From Batillaria attramentaria (taxonomy: Eukaryota; Mollusca; Gastropoda; Batillariidae), in NCBI GenBank assembly GCA_018292915.2, contig JACVVK020000527.1, positions 1 to 64,000 on the forward strand: a stretch of DNA of 64,000 nucleotides, given 5' to 3'. Of this stretch, positions 36,198 through 48,562 are shown piece by piece. The position numbers were made by a program, and so were the translations under genes. Below the pieces are notes generated by a model that was not told where the DNA came from, made no database searches, and saw only the letters and a program-made list of their open reading frames with translations. Within the stretch, counting starts at the first letter, position 1; every line of letters starts with the position of its first letter.

Positions 36198-38535
36198 AAT
36201 AATAATAATAATAATAATGGATATATAAGGGACGCCCTCCCTCCCGCAGGAGCTCAGGGCGCCTTACAGCCAACACGCACTCACTCACACAGAAACGGAA
36301 ACACTCACGCAACATTCCTTCACACATACATTTAACGACAACACATAATGTGCAGCAGCATACACGGTCTCCGCTGCCCCGGCACACACACACCACACAC
36401 CACACACACACTTACACACACGCGCGCGCGACCAGCAAGATGATGTGGCGACAGCTATTGGTTAAGGGCGGTGAAGAGGTGGGTTTTCAGATTTTGCTTG
36501 AAGGATGGTTTTGTGTCTGCATATCTGATCGATGCTGGGAGATCATTCCAGCAAGTCGGTCCCTGGAATGAAAAACTAAGCTGACCAAAGGTCTTTGTTC
36601 TGACTTGAGGGATACGGAGTTTCCGAGTGTCGGCAGCAGAACGAAGTAGTCTCGAAGGAGTGTAAAGCTGAAGCAAGAAGATAGATATGGAGGACAGGAA
36701 GAGGTAACACAGTTTGTACGTAAGGGATGAAATCTTATATTGGATCCTAGAGGACACAGGCAACCAGTGCAGAGTGCGGAGAAGGGACGTGGTCTGATTT
36801 CTTCGCTTTAAGAACTAAGCGAGCGGCAGGATTCTGAACCTTTTGAAGTCTCTTTAGGAGGAACTGAGGGCAGCCAGCCAGGAGGGCATTGCAGTAGTCC
36901 AGCTTGGATAGGACAAAGGCACAAACAAGAACTTAGTTGCATCCTCTGTGAGGTAGTGACGGATTGAGGCAATGCGTCTCAACTCAATGTACGCAGATTT
37001 ACAGACGTTTGTGACCTGATTACTCATTGACAGGCTGCTGTCCAGAGCTACGCCCAGGTTTTTTACATGAGGAATTACATATCTCAATGGACTGAGGGAG
37101 TGACACTGACCGGGAAATTCTCGGTGAGGCAACAATCATAGCCTCAGTTTTGTCATCGTTTAATTTAAGTTTATTTGAAGTCATCCATAGTTTAATTTCA
37201 GAGACACACTCCTGAAGACTCTTAATGGTGTCATGAATCTGGTCAGGGGGGCACGAGTCATGAAGCTGCGTGTCGTCTGCAAAAGCGTGGTACGAAATGG
37301 AGAAGCGTTTAATGACCTGGGAGAGCGGCTGGACATAGAGCGTGAACATTACAGGCCCAAGGAAGTTGGACGTGACAGCCGATCACTGACGGAGACAGTC
37401 TGGCTTCGGTCCGCTAAATATGATTCAAACCATGCCAGGGCAGTCTCATGTACGCCAAAAACATGCTGAAGTCTGTGAAGGAGAATCTGGTGGTCTATGG
37501 TGTCGAAAGCTGCGGAACGATCCAGCAGCGTGAGAACAGAAACTTTACCATCATCAAGAGACAACCAAAAGGTCATTCACTATTTTCAAGAGTGCAGTTT
37601 CAGTGGAGTGACCAGGGCGGTAAGCAGACTGATAGAGGCTCAGAAGGTTGTTTGAGTTTAGATGCTGGAGAAGTTGAGAGAGAACAATTTTCTCCGTGAT
37701 CTTGGACAGGAACGGCAGGTTAGACACGGGCCGATGTTCTTAAGACTGTTGGGATCAAGAGAGGGTTTCTTGAGAAGCGGTTTCACTAAGCAGTTTTGAA
37801 GACAGAGGGGAATGTGCCAGAGGACAGAGATTCATTGATCATATTTGTCACTGCTGGCAACAGCTCACCAAGACACTCGTAGAGAAGACTGGTGGGGAGC
37901 GGGTCTAGGCTGCATGTTTTTTTGTGCAGTCTTCAACAACACCTCGTGCACCTCATGCTCAGTGACAGGCCTAAAAGCAGTAAGGGGGTCACCATGAAAG
38001 ACAGTGGCAGGGTCTGAGGCAGATGAGGAAGCAAGTCCATCAAGCCTATCCCGTATGGTCTGGACCTTCTCTGTGAAAAACTGGGAGAAGCGATCTGGAA
38101 GTTCAACAGGTGGGAAGATGGTTGGTGGTGGAGACTGGTCGTTTCTGGCAGTCAACCTGCCGGTGATGTTAAAAAGCTGCTTTGAGGACTTGCTCTCCGT
38201 GATCTTGGAGCTGAAGAAGGCTGTTTTGGCTGCTTGAACGATGCGACTGACACATCTCTTGGCGGCGTTAAAGATCTGTCTGTGTACCGTGAGGCCTGTG
38301 GACAACCACTGTCTCTCAGCTCGACGTCGCTCTCTTTTAGCGGTAAGAAGCTGATCACCCACGGCACTGAACCAAGGGGAATTTGATTTCTTTGAAGACA
38401 CTTTTCGGCGGGTGGATGGGATATACTTATCAAGCAGCATTTGCAGGCAGGAATTCAACTGCTCGGCTGATGATCTGGGGTGCTCTGACAGGCAGGCATG
38501 CAGATCAGCATTGAAAGCTAGCCTGTCAAGCCCAA
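36198..38535 (-). pseudogene. L2/CR1-like LINE, 5'-truncated and broken
   Basis: Minus-strand frames give, in order, the ORF2 linker after the endonuclease (38458-37865), RT with FDTIDHQILL and FADDTQLH (37576-37020), YCNALLAG-type thumb (37135-36854), and the C-terminus ending FKQNLKTHLF (36763-36455). Frameshifts between the blocks. The 3' end is a (ATT)n tract at 36198-36217. ATTTT on both sides (36193-36197, 38536-38540) marks insertion into repeat X. Confidence 0.8.
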
Positions 38536-40454
38536 ATTTTGCAAGTGTAACTCTGACAATGACGTAAGAAGACGTGCGTCATCGATGCTGACATGTATGG
38601 TGCGCCGAACGCGCTTCTCCTCCTCAGTGAGTGCCGTCTGTTCGTATGTGTGTGCGTGTGTGCGGTGTGCGTGTGTATGTGAATTGTGTCCAGGCCCGTT
38701 TCTCCGAAAATACTCAACCAAATGGCTTCAAATTTGGGGTATCCGAATATATCAAAATGTTAGATTAGAGCAACTGAGCGTATGATGATAGCTTAAGTGA
38801 TTTGGGAGTTATCGCCCTTTTGAGACAAGTTGGTTGTCTTTCGTTTACAGGCGTAATATTTATTTAAATCACTCAATTTTTTGGCAGTAGATAGCTTGAA
38901 TACGGACTCTGAACAGAGTCACTACTAGAAAATGGTCGCTCTTATAGTTTACATGTAAACCGAACCTGAGCTGACATTGCATGTGAACCCAGTTTAATTG
39001 CCTGTATCTCCGAAAATTCTGAACCGATCGATTTCAAATTTGGGGTTTTTAAATGAATCCAGATTGTTGAATAGAAGGCCCGATCCAGGTACGATTGCAC
39101 ACATGATTTGCGAGTTATCGCCCTTTCTGGCGTTTGAAGGCGTAATGTTTACCTAAACCACTCCATTTTTTGGACATAGATAGCATGAATACGGACTCTC
39201 AAATAAGTGAATTTTGGAGGTTGTCGCTTTTATACTTTTGGCGTAAGCCGTACCTGATGAAAGTGCTGGTGAAAATTTGAAGCCATTCGGTTGAGTATTT
39301 TCGAAGAAACGGGCCTGGACACAATTCACACACACACAGCCGCACGCACGCACACACATACGCACAGACGGCACTCACTGAAGAGGAGAAGCGCGTTCGG
39401 CGCACCGTACATGTCAGCATCGATGACGCACGTTTTCTTACGTCATTGTCAGAGTTACACTTGCAAAATCGCCTCTGTGGGAGATCGGCAGTGACGTGCG
39501 TTTGTACCACAGATGCTTGCCCATGAACGTGGAAAATTTAGCCCGTCCTATGATGTTGTTTCCATTACTATGGAAACAACATAAAAAAATTAGAAAAATT
39601 CACTGCAGCCGTTATCGTCAGTTGACTCGAAAATTTGTACTCACAGCACATTTCCTCTACAAGCCACACGCCTCACAAACATCGAAGAAGAGACGCACGC
39701 GCACTGACGTAAAGTAAGTGCGTCATGTTTGATTGACGTGATGCTGTTTTTTTCTTGGGGGGTGTCTCGCCACTTTCTTTCCGAATTCCTCTGTTTGGAG
39801 ACGTGAGATCTGTAACATTCCTCAACTTACTGAAAGGTTCGAAATCGTTCCAAGGTGACGTAATCTACTGACGTTACTGCACCAGCATGTTCTGGGATGG
39901 TCTAGAAATTATTTTGCATCGAAATGCAGTATCTTTTCGCGATCTCTACAACATGTGGAAAGCGGGAATTTGTGTGGTGGGTTTCGTATTTGCCACTGAC
40001 TCACACTCAGAAGCATAGTGTGTGTGTGTGTGTGCGCGCGTGCGTGCGTGCGTGCGTGCGTGCGTCCAAGGCGAGAGAGAGAGAGAGGGTCTCTTTTCCG
40101 ATACCAGTAAGCAATTAAATCGTCTGTCAGTCAGGACTGCGGGAAGTAACTCTGTCAAAGGGGAATGACTTTATTACAAGAATTCATTCACCCATGTAGA
40201 ACCTCGCATATGCCAAAAAGTTAGTGACGTCAACCAGCTAGGCGAGCTAACACGACCTCATGTGTTTGGGGTTTTGCGAGCGCATAGAGGCACGGAAAGG
40301 GTTTTCAGTACTTTCTTTATGTCAGCATGCTTGATGTCAGAGAGCTTGCGTTCCGGCGTGTGCGCGCGGGCTGCATACATGACACAACGACTACGACTGT
40401 GACTACAGTAGGTCATTGAATGGAAACAACATATTGGGCTGGTGGCCATCTTGT

Positions 40455-40902
40455 TTCTTTTACGTCACAGTTTTTGCTGACGGAAGCAACATACGAAATT
40501 CCAGTGACAATGACCGGTTGACGTCATCATCTACGCTCCCAGAATTTTATCATTTCTAGCAATGGTTAACATTCCAAGTAAAAACACAACTCACTATTAC
40601 GGCAGGAACCAAAGAACCTGTCTATATGACGGACAGTAGTACTTGTTATGATTTAAATTACAATGAATATTTAAAATACAGCAATCTGGTTCCTGACACC
40701 AAACAAACAAACAAACAAACAAACAAACGATTTCCCAACTGGCAGATCATGTTTTCTATCGCCTCTTTCAGATCACTAAATGTGTAAGTAAAAAGCAACA
40801 AAATCACCACATGATGATGTCATAAGAACCTTAAATAATACAGGTACCGTTTTGCGTAATCATTCGACAATGAACCATTTCCACAGGAGAGGTTCCTACA
40901 TC
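40455..40902. promoter_or_regulatory. Upstream region of TRIM-like copy 2
   Basis: About 450 bp between repeat X and the first coding ATG. Contains (CAAA)n at 40703-40728 and a possible splice acceptor CCACAG at 40881-40886. I see no clear TATA box. Promoter location is not determined. Confidence 0.35.
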
Positions 40903-41566
40903 ATGGCGTCCGCGGTCCCTGCAGCCTTCACTGACTGTCCTCACTGTCACTCGCTGTGTGTGGACAACGCCATCTTGCCGTGTGGTCACGTGGTCTGTAG
41001 GACATGTTTGCTCGGAATACTGGAGCAACAGGAATCCGCATGTCCTGATTGTGGCGGTATTATTCCTAGACGTCAAGGGCAGACAATCGGCCAGACTATT
41101 GACGAGCTGGGTAGGGACTGTGTGTTGGAGCAGCTTGTCAATGAACAACTCGTACAGCAAGGTGACACACAGAGTGTAAGTTCCGCAGCTTCAGGCCGTG
41201 CAGGCCGTTCTCAGACTGTGCCCAACACATCATCGGGCCAGTCTGCCCACACGGAGAGGCTTGTGTCGTCCAGAGTGTCAGAACTGGACAAAGCATTACG
41301 GACAGTTGAAGGCCTGCGACAAACACTACAACGTGTAACGACAGACCTGGAGGAGAAACAGCGGCTGGTGACACGATACCTGACTCCTGGTGCTTTACAA
41401 GGGGAGGAGAGCAGCTTAACAGCTCGTTTGTACCGGATGTTGGATTTGTGTCGTCCGCCATCTTTGGACAGACTGAGACAGGAAGTGAACGCCTTGCTTC
41501 GTACACAAGAGGTGAATAGTTTAATCAGTTAATCAATTTTACGTATTTGTCATTGAAGTCAGTGGG

Positions 41567-41618
<52 letters not shown>

Positions 41619-43406
41619 TTTTATACGGTTTCTTTGACAGAGTTGTATATAGATATTGGTGTGATTTGTTGGGTGTTTCAGGTTCTTCCAGTGGGTGATA
41701 TTGCCGGTAGATATCACTTTACATCTCCGACCAGAGCGATGCGATCTTCAGGTAAATGAACTGTTAAAGTTTGTTATGTCCAAATATCAGCTGAATTTCA
41801 CTTGAACGTTGTAATTATGTCTCAAGTCTATTATTTTTATACATTCTTTAAATATCGCAACGTGGATAGTGTTGCTAGCAAGTGATATGAATTACTGACA
41901 TGTTTTTCCCCAATATCTTTATTGTACGTGTATTTTCACAGAGGCGATTCACATTCAGAAAGGGGAGAAACTTCAAGTGTTCAGCGTCGACGTCAAGGTC
42001 AGAGAACAGGAAGGTCAAGGTCAGTGTAGTTATACTGCCTTTCCTAGTGTCAACGTGATATATTTATATAAGAAAATGTCGCAATATGTTTGACTTCATT
42101 CAACGTCAAATCATACAATTATGATTTAATGTGATGAACTTAATTTTATAAGTACATGCTGTTCATGTGTACACGTTGTTCTGGAAACTGAATAACGACT
42201 TTATAAATGACCACTTGTGCTCAGCATCTGCTATCATCACAGTTATAGTGTAATTAAGGTCTATTTTCCGCCTTGAATGTTTCAGAAGCAGCCTCTGACA
42301 CTAACGTGACGTCATCCAGCATCAACATCGAACGTTGTCGTGACGTCAAGATGGAAGCTCACAGCATCACCATTAACATCGGACATCAACTGGCGGAACT
42401 ACAGGTCATCACCGACACCAACATCAAAGAAGCAGGTAAGGTTATGATGTCATTCAGCATGAAATATGCATGAAACGTAAAGATGCCATTGACATCAACA
42501 CCAAAGATACTGGGTGGTAAGAGAACGCAATCGCTTTCAACATCAGATATGCAAAATTTCGTTACTTAGATCTAAACGCCTACCACTGCAGTGACAGAAT
42601 GCATGTGTATACATGTATGTGTAAAGTGTTACTTCGCTTCCTCTAGTCACAGAGGCGCTTGTGGCCAAGGTCACGTGGGAAGGGGACCGAGAGAGAGAGA
42701 GCTGAGGGAGCTTCACACAGAAGAGATGAAGAGGGTGAAGGGGGAGCTGGAAGAGGAGAAGAGGAGGGGGGAGGCGGCGCTAGAGGAAGCCAGGAGGGAG
42801 GAGGAGACAGCCAGGCAAGTGACACAGACACTGCAAACACAACTGTCTGAAGCGGAGGCTAGAGGCAGAAAGGGCAAGAAAGATCGCAAGAAACTCGAAC
42901 AGCGCGTGCAGCAGATGCAAGAGGAACAGAGGGCCGCTGAAGAACGAGTCGCCACCTTGCGGGGAAAGCTGAGACAGGAGAAGACCAAAGGAGATAAGCG
43001 CGTGGCCGACATCACCCGGCGTTATAAAGAAGAGAAGAAGCGAGTGGAGGAACAAGTGATGACGTTTGTCATACAGGTGGAGGAGGTTCACAGACAACTA
43101 CTGGAACACCGACACCTTGACGAGCAACGCTTGAGTGACGTCATACAACGGCTATTCTCTCAGTTTAACATCCGCCTGCTGGGGACTGACTGTGGACTGA
43201 GATTCCTTCTTGATGCCCCGGTGTCGCAGTGGGTGAAAGTAGTGGAAAAGCAGTTGGAAATCCAGGCCGTGCTGTCGGATCTGATACCGGAAGACGCCAG
43301 GCAAGACGTGACGTGGACGGAAGTGAGGCAGTACGGACCGAGTGCTGAAGACATCGATCTGAGGATTGGCCAGCCACTTCCTGTGCCAGACACTTCCGCA
43401 GGGCAG
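40903..43406 (+). CDS. TRIM-like RING/coiled-coil protein, copy 2, exons 1-5
   Basis: Exons 40903-41511, 41682-41751, 41942-42019, 42286-42435 and 42647-43406. The start chosen is ATG 40903 (context catcATGG); an in-frame ATG lies at 40870, and CCACAG at 40881-40886 could be a splice acceptor for a 5'UTR exon. Residues about 8-50 form a C3HC4 RING: CPHC, then PCGHVVC, RTC and CPDC give all eight zinc ligands. A coiled coil follows from about residue 120. No second Cys/His cluster that could be a B-box is visible. Exon 3 (78 nt) is unique to this copy. Exon 5 carries a 2-bp longer GA run than copy 1 at about 42690, which shifts the frame and produces TGA within a few codons if the conserved acceptor is used. 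Known role of RING-coiled-coil-NHL proteins: cytoplasmic ubiquitin ligases and RNA or immune regulators. Function here is inference. Confidence 0.78.
41569..41615. repeat. (GT)n microsatellite in intron 1 of copy 2
   Basis: Longer orthologous counterpart of the copy 1 tract, at the same intronic position. Confidence 0.95.
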
Positions 43407-43562
43407 GTTAGTGAATTGTGGGACTTTTTGTGATTTCTTCTTCTTAATTATTTATTCATTTGTCCCTTTAGATTTGGTTACCTCTCTGCTTGTTGCAAGT
43501 TTAACGTTTGGGTAAATCAATGAGAACTATAAATAGAAGTCTTTCCCATAGAAAAGAATAAG

Positions 43563-43938
43563 TGGGGCGGTCGGTGGTCTAGTGGTTAAGAGACTTCGCC
43601 ACCATTGCGAGAGGTTAGGTTCGAGTCCCTTTCAGGCAAACTGTGGCACCGTTCATTCGGTCCGATCGTCGGGGGTTCACTCCGCGTACTCCGGCTTCCT
43701 CCCCCTCTGCTTTGGAAATGTTCAGCTCAGAAAATGTGAAAATAAATGCAATTCTAAATTCCGAAACTTAAATAGCTGAGGTGTCCCTTCGCACCACGTG
43801 ACTGTAATGTGTTGATGTCCAATGTCTGCGCGAATGCGTGTAATTCACGTGAGCGTGCGTGTTGGATTCAGTTCGCGGCGCTTTGTGCCGATTCAAGAAA
43901 TTGGACAAAGCGCCTATACAATTATTATTATTATTATT
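43563..43938 (+). mobile_element. SINE-3 with LINE-like 3' tail
   Basis: tRNA-like head (GGTCTAGTGGTTAAGAG, then B box GGTTCGAGTCCC). The 3' part ends GGACAAAGCGCCTATACAAT plus (ATT)n, the tail style of L2-group LINEs. Head boundary is firm; whether the tail belongs to the same element is inference. Confidence 0.65.
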
Positions 43939-44345
43939 ATGTGAAGTAAATGTAATGATGCATGGAGGTGGAGGCAACTCTCACAGAATCGAGTATTGCA
44001 ACATAAGTTTATCTTCCTTCCCGGTACTAGCGACGTCTAAAAAACAGCTGAAACAGCATATTGGGCTGGTCAGAATCATCTTGTTGTTCAGCTTACGTCA
44101 TCAGTTTACGTCACAGACATGTAAACGGACAATCGTCCAGACGAATCCATTCATTTTGAAAGTTTGATGCATGGAGGGATTCAGCAGCTAGTTTAGTGCT
44201 AAAGTGGGACCCACAAGTAGGTTCTTAATGTACTGAAGAGAAAGGTGGTTTCGAAAATCGTGTCTCTTGATTCTTATACAGTGACAATAGTGACTAGGAA
44301 ACTGTTTGAGTACCATGTTAGAGCATCAGATTGAGCTCTGATATA
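43939..44345. other. Unassigned intronic sequence
   Basis: 44053-44070 resembles the X-repeat terminus (CAGCATATTGGGCTGGT). 44085-44190 resembles 58905-59030 (shared GATGCATGGAGGGATTCAGC). No gene. Confidence 0.45.
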
Positions 44346-44700
44346 AGCGTTCTAACATGTTACCGACCCCCCGTAGTGTAGTGGTTAGCACTTCGGACCA
44401 TGGACCGGGAGACCCGGGTTCTAGTCCCAGCCGAGGCAAGCTGGATTTTTCAAATCTAGGTCGGCTCCTACCCAGAGCGGGTGTGCTTATGACCCTATGG
44501 GGAGGCTGTAACTAGACAGCCGAGTTTCACCCACTTCACGGGTGCGACTTTGGGGGGTGCTTCCCTTGGTATGACACGTCTTATGATGTGGATAATTACA
44601 CGGCCGTTCCCAGGCCTGGTTAATGCCTGGATATTTATGACAGGAAGCGAGGAATGTGGCCCTGTCCCGCAGTCCCAAACCACACGGATCTCCATAGCAT

Positions 44701-45097
44701 TTTTTTTTTTTTTAAATTTGAACCTCAGTTGCATGCAGGTTCACTCCAATTTAAAAAAAAAATCTCTTTTTCTTTTTTTCTAACTGGGCTGAGAGTCCGT
44801 TCTTCATAGTTTCTTTTTCTTTCTCTTAAAAAAAAATTAATTAACCACTACATTATTTCTCTTTGTTTTTTCCATGGACATACATTTCTGGCAGCTTACA
44901 GACAGTGGTACACCGAAAGTACATGAGGTAAATAAAAAGTGTGCAAACAAACAAACAAACAATTAAACAAATCCATTTTTTTTTGAAGACTTAAGTGATT
45001 TATAATCTTGTGTTCGACTTAGCAATGGGCATTCATTGTACATGTATTTATGTGTGTGTGTGTGTGTGTGTGTGGGAGAGAGAGAGAGAGAGAGAAT
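44701..45097 (-). other. 3' region of the inserted LINE complex, unassigned
   Basis: Minus strand ends in poly(A) against the SINE (poly(T) at 44701-44713). Includes (CAAA)n at 44945-44960 and GT/GA tracts at 45052-45094. A 20-nt block GCATGCAGGTTC region recurs at 56018-56035. Confidence 0.45.
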
Positions 45098-45256
45098 CAA
45101 TGAATCAATGAAGCTTTATTTCTCAACGGTAAAGATATTGACATTGTTGTCCACATAGTCATTTTACGTATCTGCCGTTGCTATAAACTACTGAAGTACT
45201 ACATCTAAAGCTATGACTACGGAAAAGAAAAAGAAGGCGTAAAAAAAAAAAGTGTG

Positions 45257-45304
<48 letters not shown>

Positions 45305-45321
45305 GACACACAGAAACACTG

Positions 45322-45413
<92 letters not shown>

Positions 45414-45665
45414 CATTAAAACAAATTAATCGACATCCTGATGAGTATACAGTGAGGAGAACTATATGAGAAAACAAGTATGCAGTTATGGTGATAGAAA
45501 ATGTCTTCCTAGTGGGAAAGATGTGTGTTATCAGGAGACATTGATGTTTGCGAGATATTTGTAAAGACTGGCTTTAAAGGACGTCACTGAAGAAGCGGTT
45601 TTCAAATTACTTGGGAGTGAATTCCAAAGGGATGCACCTGCAAATGATAAGAGAGAGAGAGAGAG
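45098..45665 (-). pseudogene. L2/CR1-like LINE 3' end fragment
   Basis: Minus strand 45660-45531 encodes GASLWNSLPSNLKTASSVTS and a stop, the conserved C-terminus of L2/CR1 reverse transcriptases. The 3' end at about 45098 is AATAAAGCTTCATTGATTCA with short repeats. Confidence 0.7.
45259..45410. repeat. (CA)n microsatellite cluster
   Basis: Three CA tracts separated by CAGAGTGACA- and CAGAGTCACA-type interruptions. Confidence 0.95.
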
Positions 45666-45678
45666 AGAGGGGCAGACT

Positions 45679-45720
<42 letters not shown>

Positions 45721-47613
45721 GAATTCGTTTTCTCAAGTAGGTTACAGATGGTCGGGAACATTACTGTCAGTCTAATTTTCTTTACCTTATTTCTGATTCT
45801 AATACACAAATTATATCTATCGGTATTTAAATTTGCTAATGCAAATATTAACGATCAGTATGACATGGTTGATATATGTGATTTGCCTTCCCAATTCACC
45901 ATTTTTGTAGCCAATTAATGCCTGTTCTTCTGATATCTTAATATGTCGCTTACATTTTTCTGTAAAAAGTGTTTCTGCACGTGTCCATATCCGAGATATT
46001 TTCCGACACTGGAAAAAGAAATGTTCCACATAATCAATCTCATGTACACAATAATTGCAAAATCTGTTGTTAGCAATACCCATTTTATGTTGTTTCCATA
46101 GTAATGGAAACAACATCATAGGACGGGCTAAATTTTCCACGTTCATAGGCAAACATCTGTGGTACAAACGCACGTCACTGCCGATCTCCCGCAGAGACGA
46201 TTTTGCAAGTGTAACTCTGACAATGACGTAAGAAAACGTGCGTCATCAATGCTGACATGTATGGTGCGCCGAACGCGCTTCTCCTCCTCAGTGAGTGCCG
46301 TCTGTGCGTATGTGTGTGTGTGTGTGTGTGTGTGCGTGCGGCTGTGTGTGTGTGAATTGTGTCCAGGCCCGTTTCTTCGAAAATACTCAACCGAATGGCT
46401 TCAAATTTGGGTTATCTGAATATATCAAAATGTTACATTAGAGGTACCAAGCGTGTGATGATTGCTTAAGTGATTTGGGAGTTATCGCCCTTTTGAGACA
46501 AGTTGGTTGTCTTTCGTGTACAGGCGTAATATTTATTTAAATCACTCAATTTGTTGGCAGTAGATAGCCTGAATACGGACTCTGAACAGAGACACTACTA
46601 GAAAATGGTTGCTCTTATAGTTTTCATGTAAACCGAACCTGAGTTGACATTGCATGTGAACCCAGTTCAGATGCCTTTTTCTCCGTAAATAGTGAACCGA
46701 TCGATTTCAAATTTGGGGTTTTTAAATGAATCAAGATTGTTGAATAGAAGGCGCGATCCAGGAACGATTGCACACATGATTTGCGAGTTATTGCCCTTTT
46801 CAGAAAAAGTGGCTTTCTGGCGTTTGAAGGCGTAATATTTACCTAAACCACTTCATTTTTTGAACATAGATAGCATGAATACGGACTCTCTACTGCCTGT
46901 CGTAAGCCGTACCTCATAAAAGTGCTGGAGAACCAATTTTAGATCTCAAAATCGCTTTTACTATATACAGATAATGTGTCTTGGGTGCCATAAAAATATA
47001 TTAAAAAATTAGAAAAATTCCCTTCAGCCGTTATTGTCAGTTGACTCGAAACGTTGTACTCAAAGCACATTTCATCCACAAGCGACACGCTCCACAAACA
47101 TCGAAGAAAAAACGCACGCGCACTGACGTAAAGTAAGAGCGTCATGTTTGATTGACGTGATGCTGTTTTTTTCTTGGGGATGTCTCGCCACTTTCTTTCC
47201 GAATTCCTCTGTTTGGAGACGTGGTGTGTTGTATATTACTTATGCTATGTCGCCATCATCGTGCACTTGCAGAGAAGATACGGGATACAACAGAATACAA
47301 CTCCAATACTTTATGAACAGAATATGCACGGAGAACAAATTCATGAAAGAAGAAGAATCCAGAACGCTGTGCAGGGCTGCTTACGTACTGAACAGGTCAG
47401 ATCTAGAACATTCCTCAACTTACTGGAAGGTTCGATATCTTTCCAAGGTGACGTAATCTACTGACGTTACTGCACCAGCATGTTCTGGGATGGTCTAGAA
47501 ATTATTTTGCAGTATGCAGTATCTTTTCGCGAGAGTCTCTACAACTTGACATGTGGAAAGCGGGAATTTCAGTGGGTTTCGTTTTTGCCACTGACTCACA
47601 CTCAGAAGCATAA

Positions 47614-47665
<52 letters not shown>

Positions 47666-48562
47666 AGCGCGCGTCTAAGGCGAGAGAGAGAGAGAGAGGG
47701 TCTCTTCTCAGATACCAGTAAGGAATCGTCTGTCAGTCAGGTCTGCGGGAAGTAACTCTGTCAAAGGGGAATGACTTTATTACAAGAATTCATTCACCCA
47801 TGTAGAACCTCGCATACGCCAAAAAGTTTGTGACGTCAACCAGCTAGGCGAGCTCACACGACCTCATGTGTTTGGGGTTTTGCAAGTGCATTGAGGCACG
47901 GAAAGGGTTTCCAGTACTTTCTTTATGTCAGCATGCTTGATGTCAGAGAGCTTGCGTTCGTGTGCGCGCGGGCTGCATACATGACACGACGACTACGACT
48001 ACAGCAGGTCATTGAATGGAAACAACATATTGGGCTGGTGGCCATTTTGTTGATAATAGACTGTTGGTGGGATAGGTATTGTGTAGTATTTTTCATTGTA
48101 GTTCACGCGGCCTGACTTCTGTCGTTACTTTATTTGCTATATCCCAGTGCCACTCGTTAATTTCTACCCCCAAGTTTATTTTTCCAAAAGTTTACTGCAC
48201 CTGGAGGACTATATTTCTGTTTTACCAGCTCGGTTCTCATATCTCTCGCTAATTTACATATAACGGTTTGTTCACCTTCATCAATTCAAAATTTGGATTC
48301 CTGCGGATGAATGACATCACTGCATTTTATGTTATATTCAAAGATTCTTTTAGGGGAGTGTCCTATAGGGCGACATATTTCCTCGAAAGACTGCAGGGTG
48401 TTACTATCATAAATATCTACCAGGTGGTATATCCCGGCCCTCAACCAGTCAGTGAAAAAAATAACGCTCGACTGGTATGTTATTTTTTCGTTGTTCAATA
48501 GAACTGTTGTGAGGTTTTCTTTGTTCTGAGAGGAGTTTAACCATGCTATCAAAACGTCCCGC
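45666..48562 (-). pseudogene. L1/Tx1-like LINE ORF2 C-terminus, split by repeat X
   Basis: Upstream part 48053-48562 encodes a stretch with TDWLRAGIYHLVDI and FEEI (thumb/connection region). Downstream part 46082-45735 encodes FCNYCVHEIDYVEHFFFQC, the Cys/His cluster typical of L1-type C-termini. The reading frame runs from one part into the other across the X copy. A (GACA)n tract at 45672-45720 follows the stop region. Clade by motif style only. Confidence 0.65.
46085..48050 (-). mobile_element. Repeat X, copy F (solitary, most complete)
   Basis: Palindromic end 46087-46116 (13-bp arms, AGTA loop), modules at about 46376-46655 and 46672-46905, a GT/GC tract at 47616-47665, and the far terminus near 48050. 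Lies inside an L1-like coding region, giving both element boundaries to within a few bases. No protein encoded. Confidence 0.8.

Larger units (their letters stand above)
35550..40454 (-). mobile_element. Repeat X, copy E (split by SINE-2 and L2-like LINE)
   Basis: Parts: 35550-35644, 36158-36197, 38536-39268 and 39584-40454. The palindrome is at 35552-35581 and the other terminus (TTGGGCTGGTGGCCATCTTG) ends near 40453. At 39271-39583 about 310 bp of the X palindromic end lie in the opposite orientation, replacing about 90 bp of the normal sequence. Confidence 0.75.
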
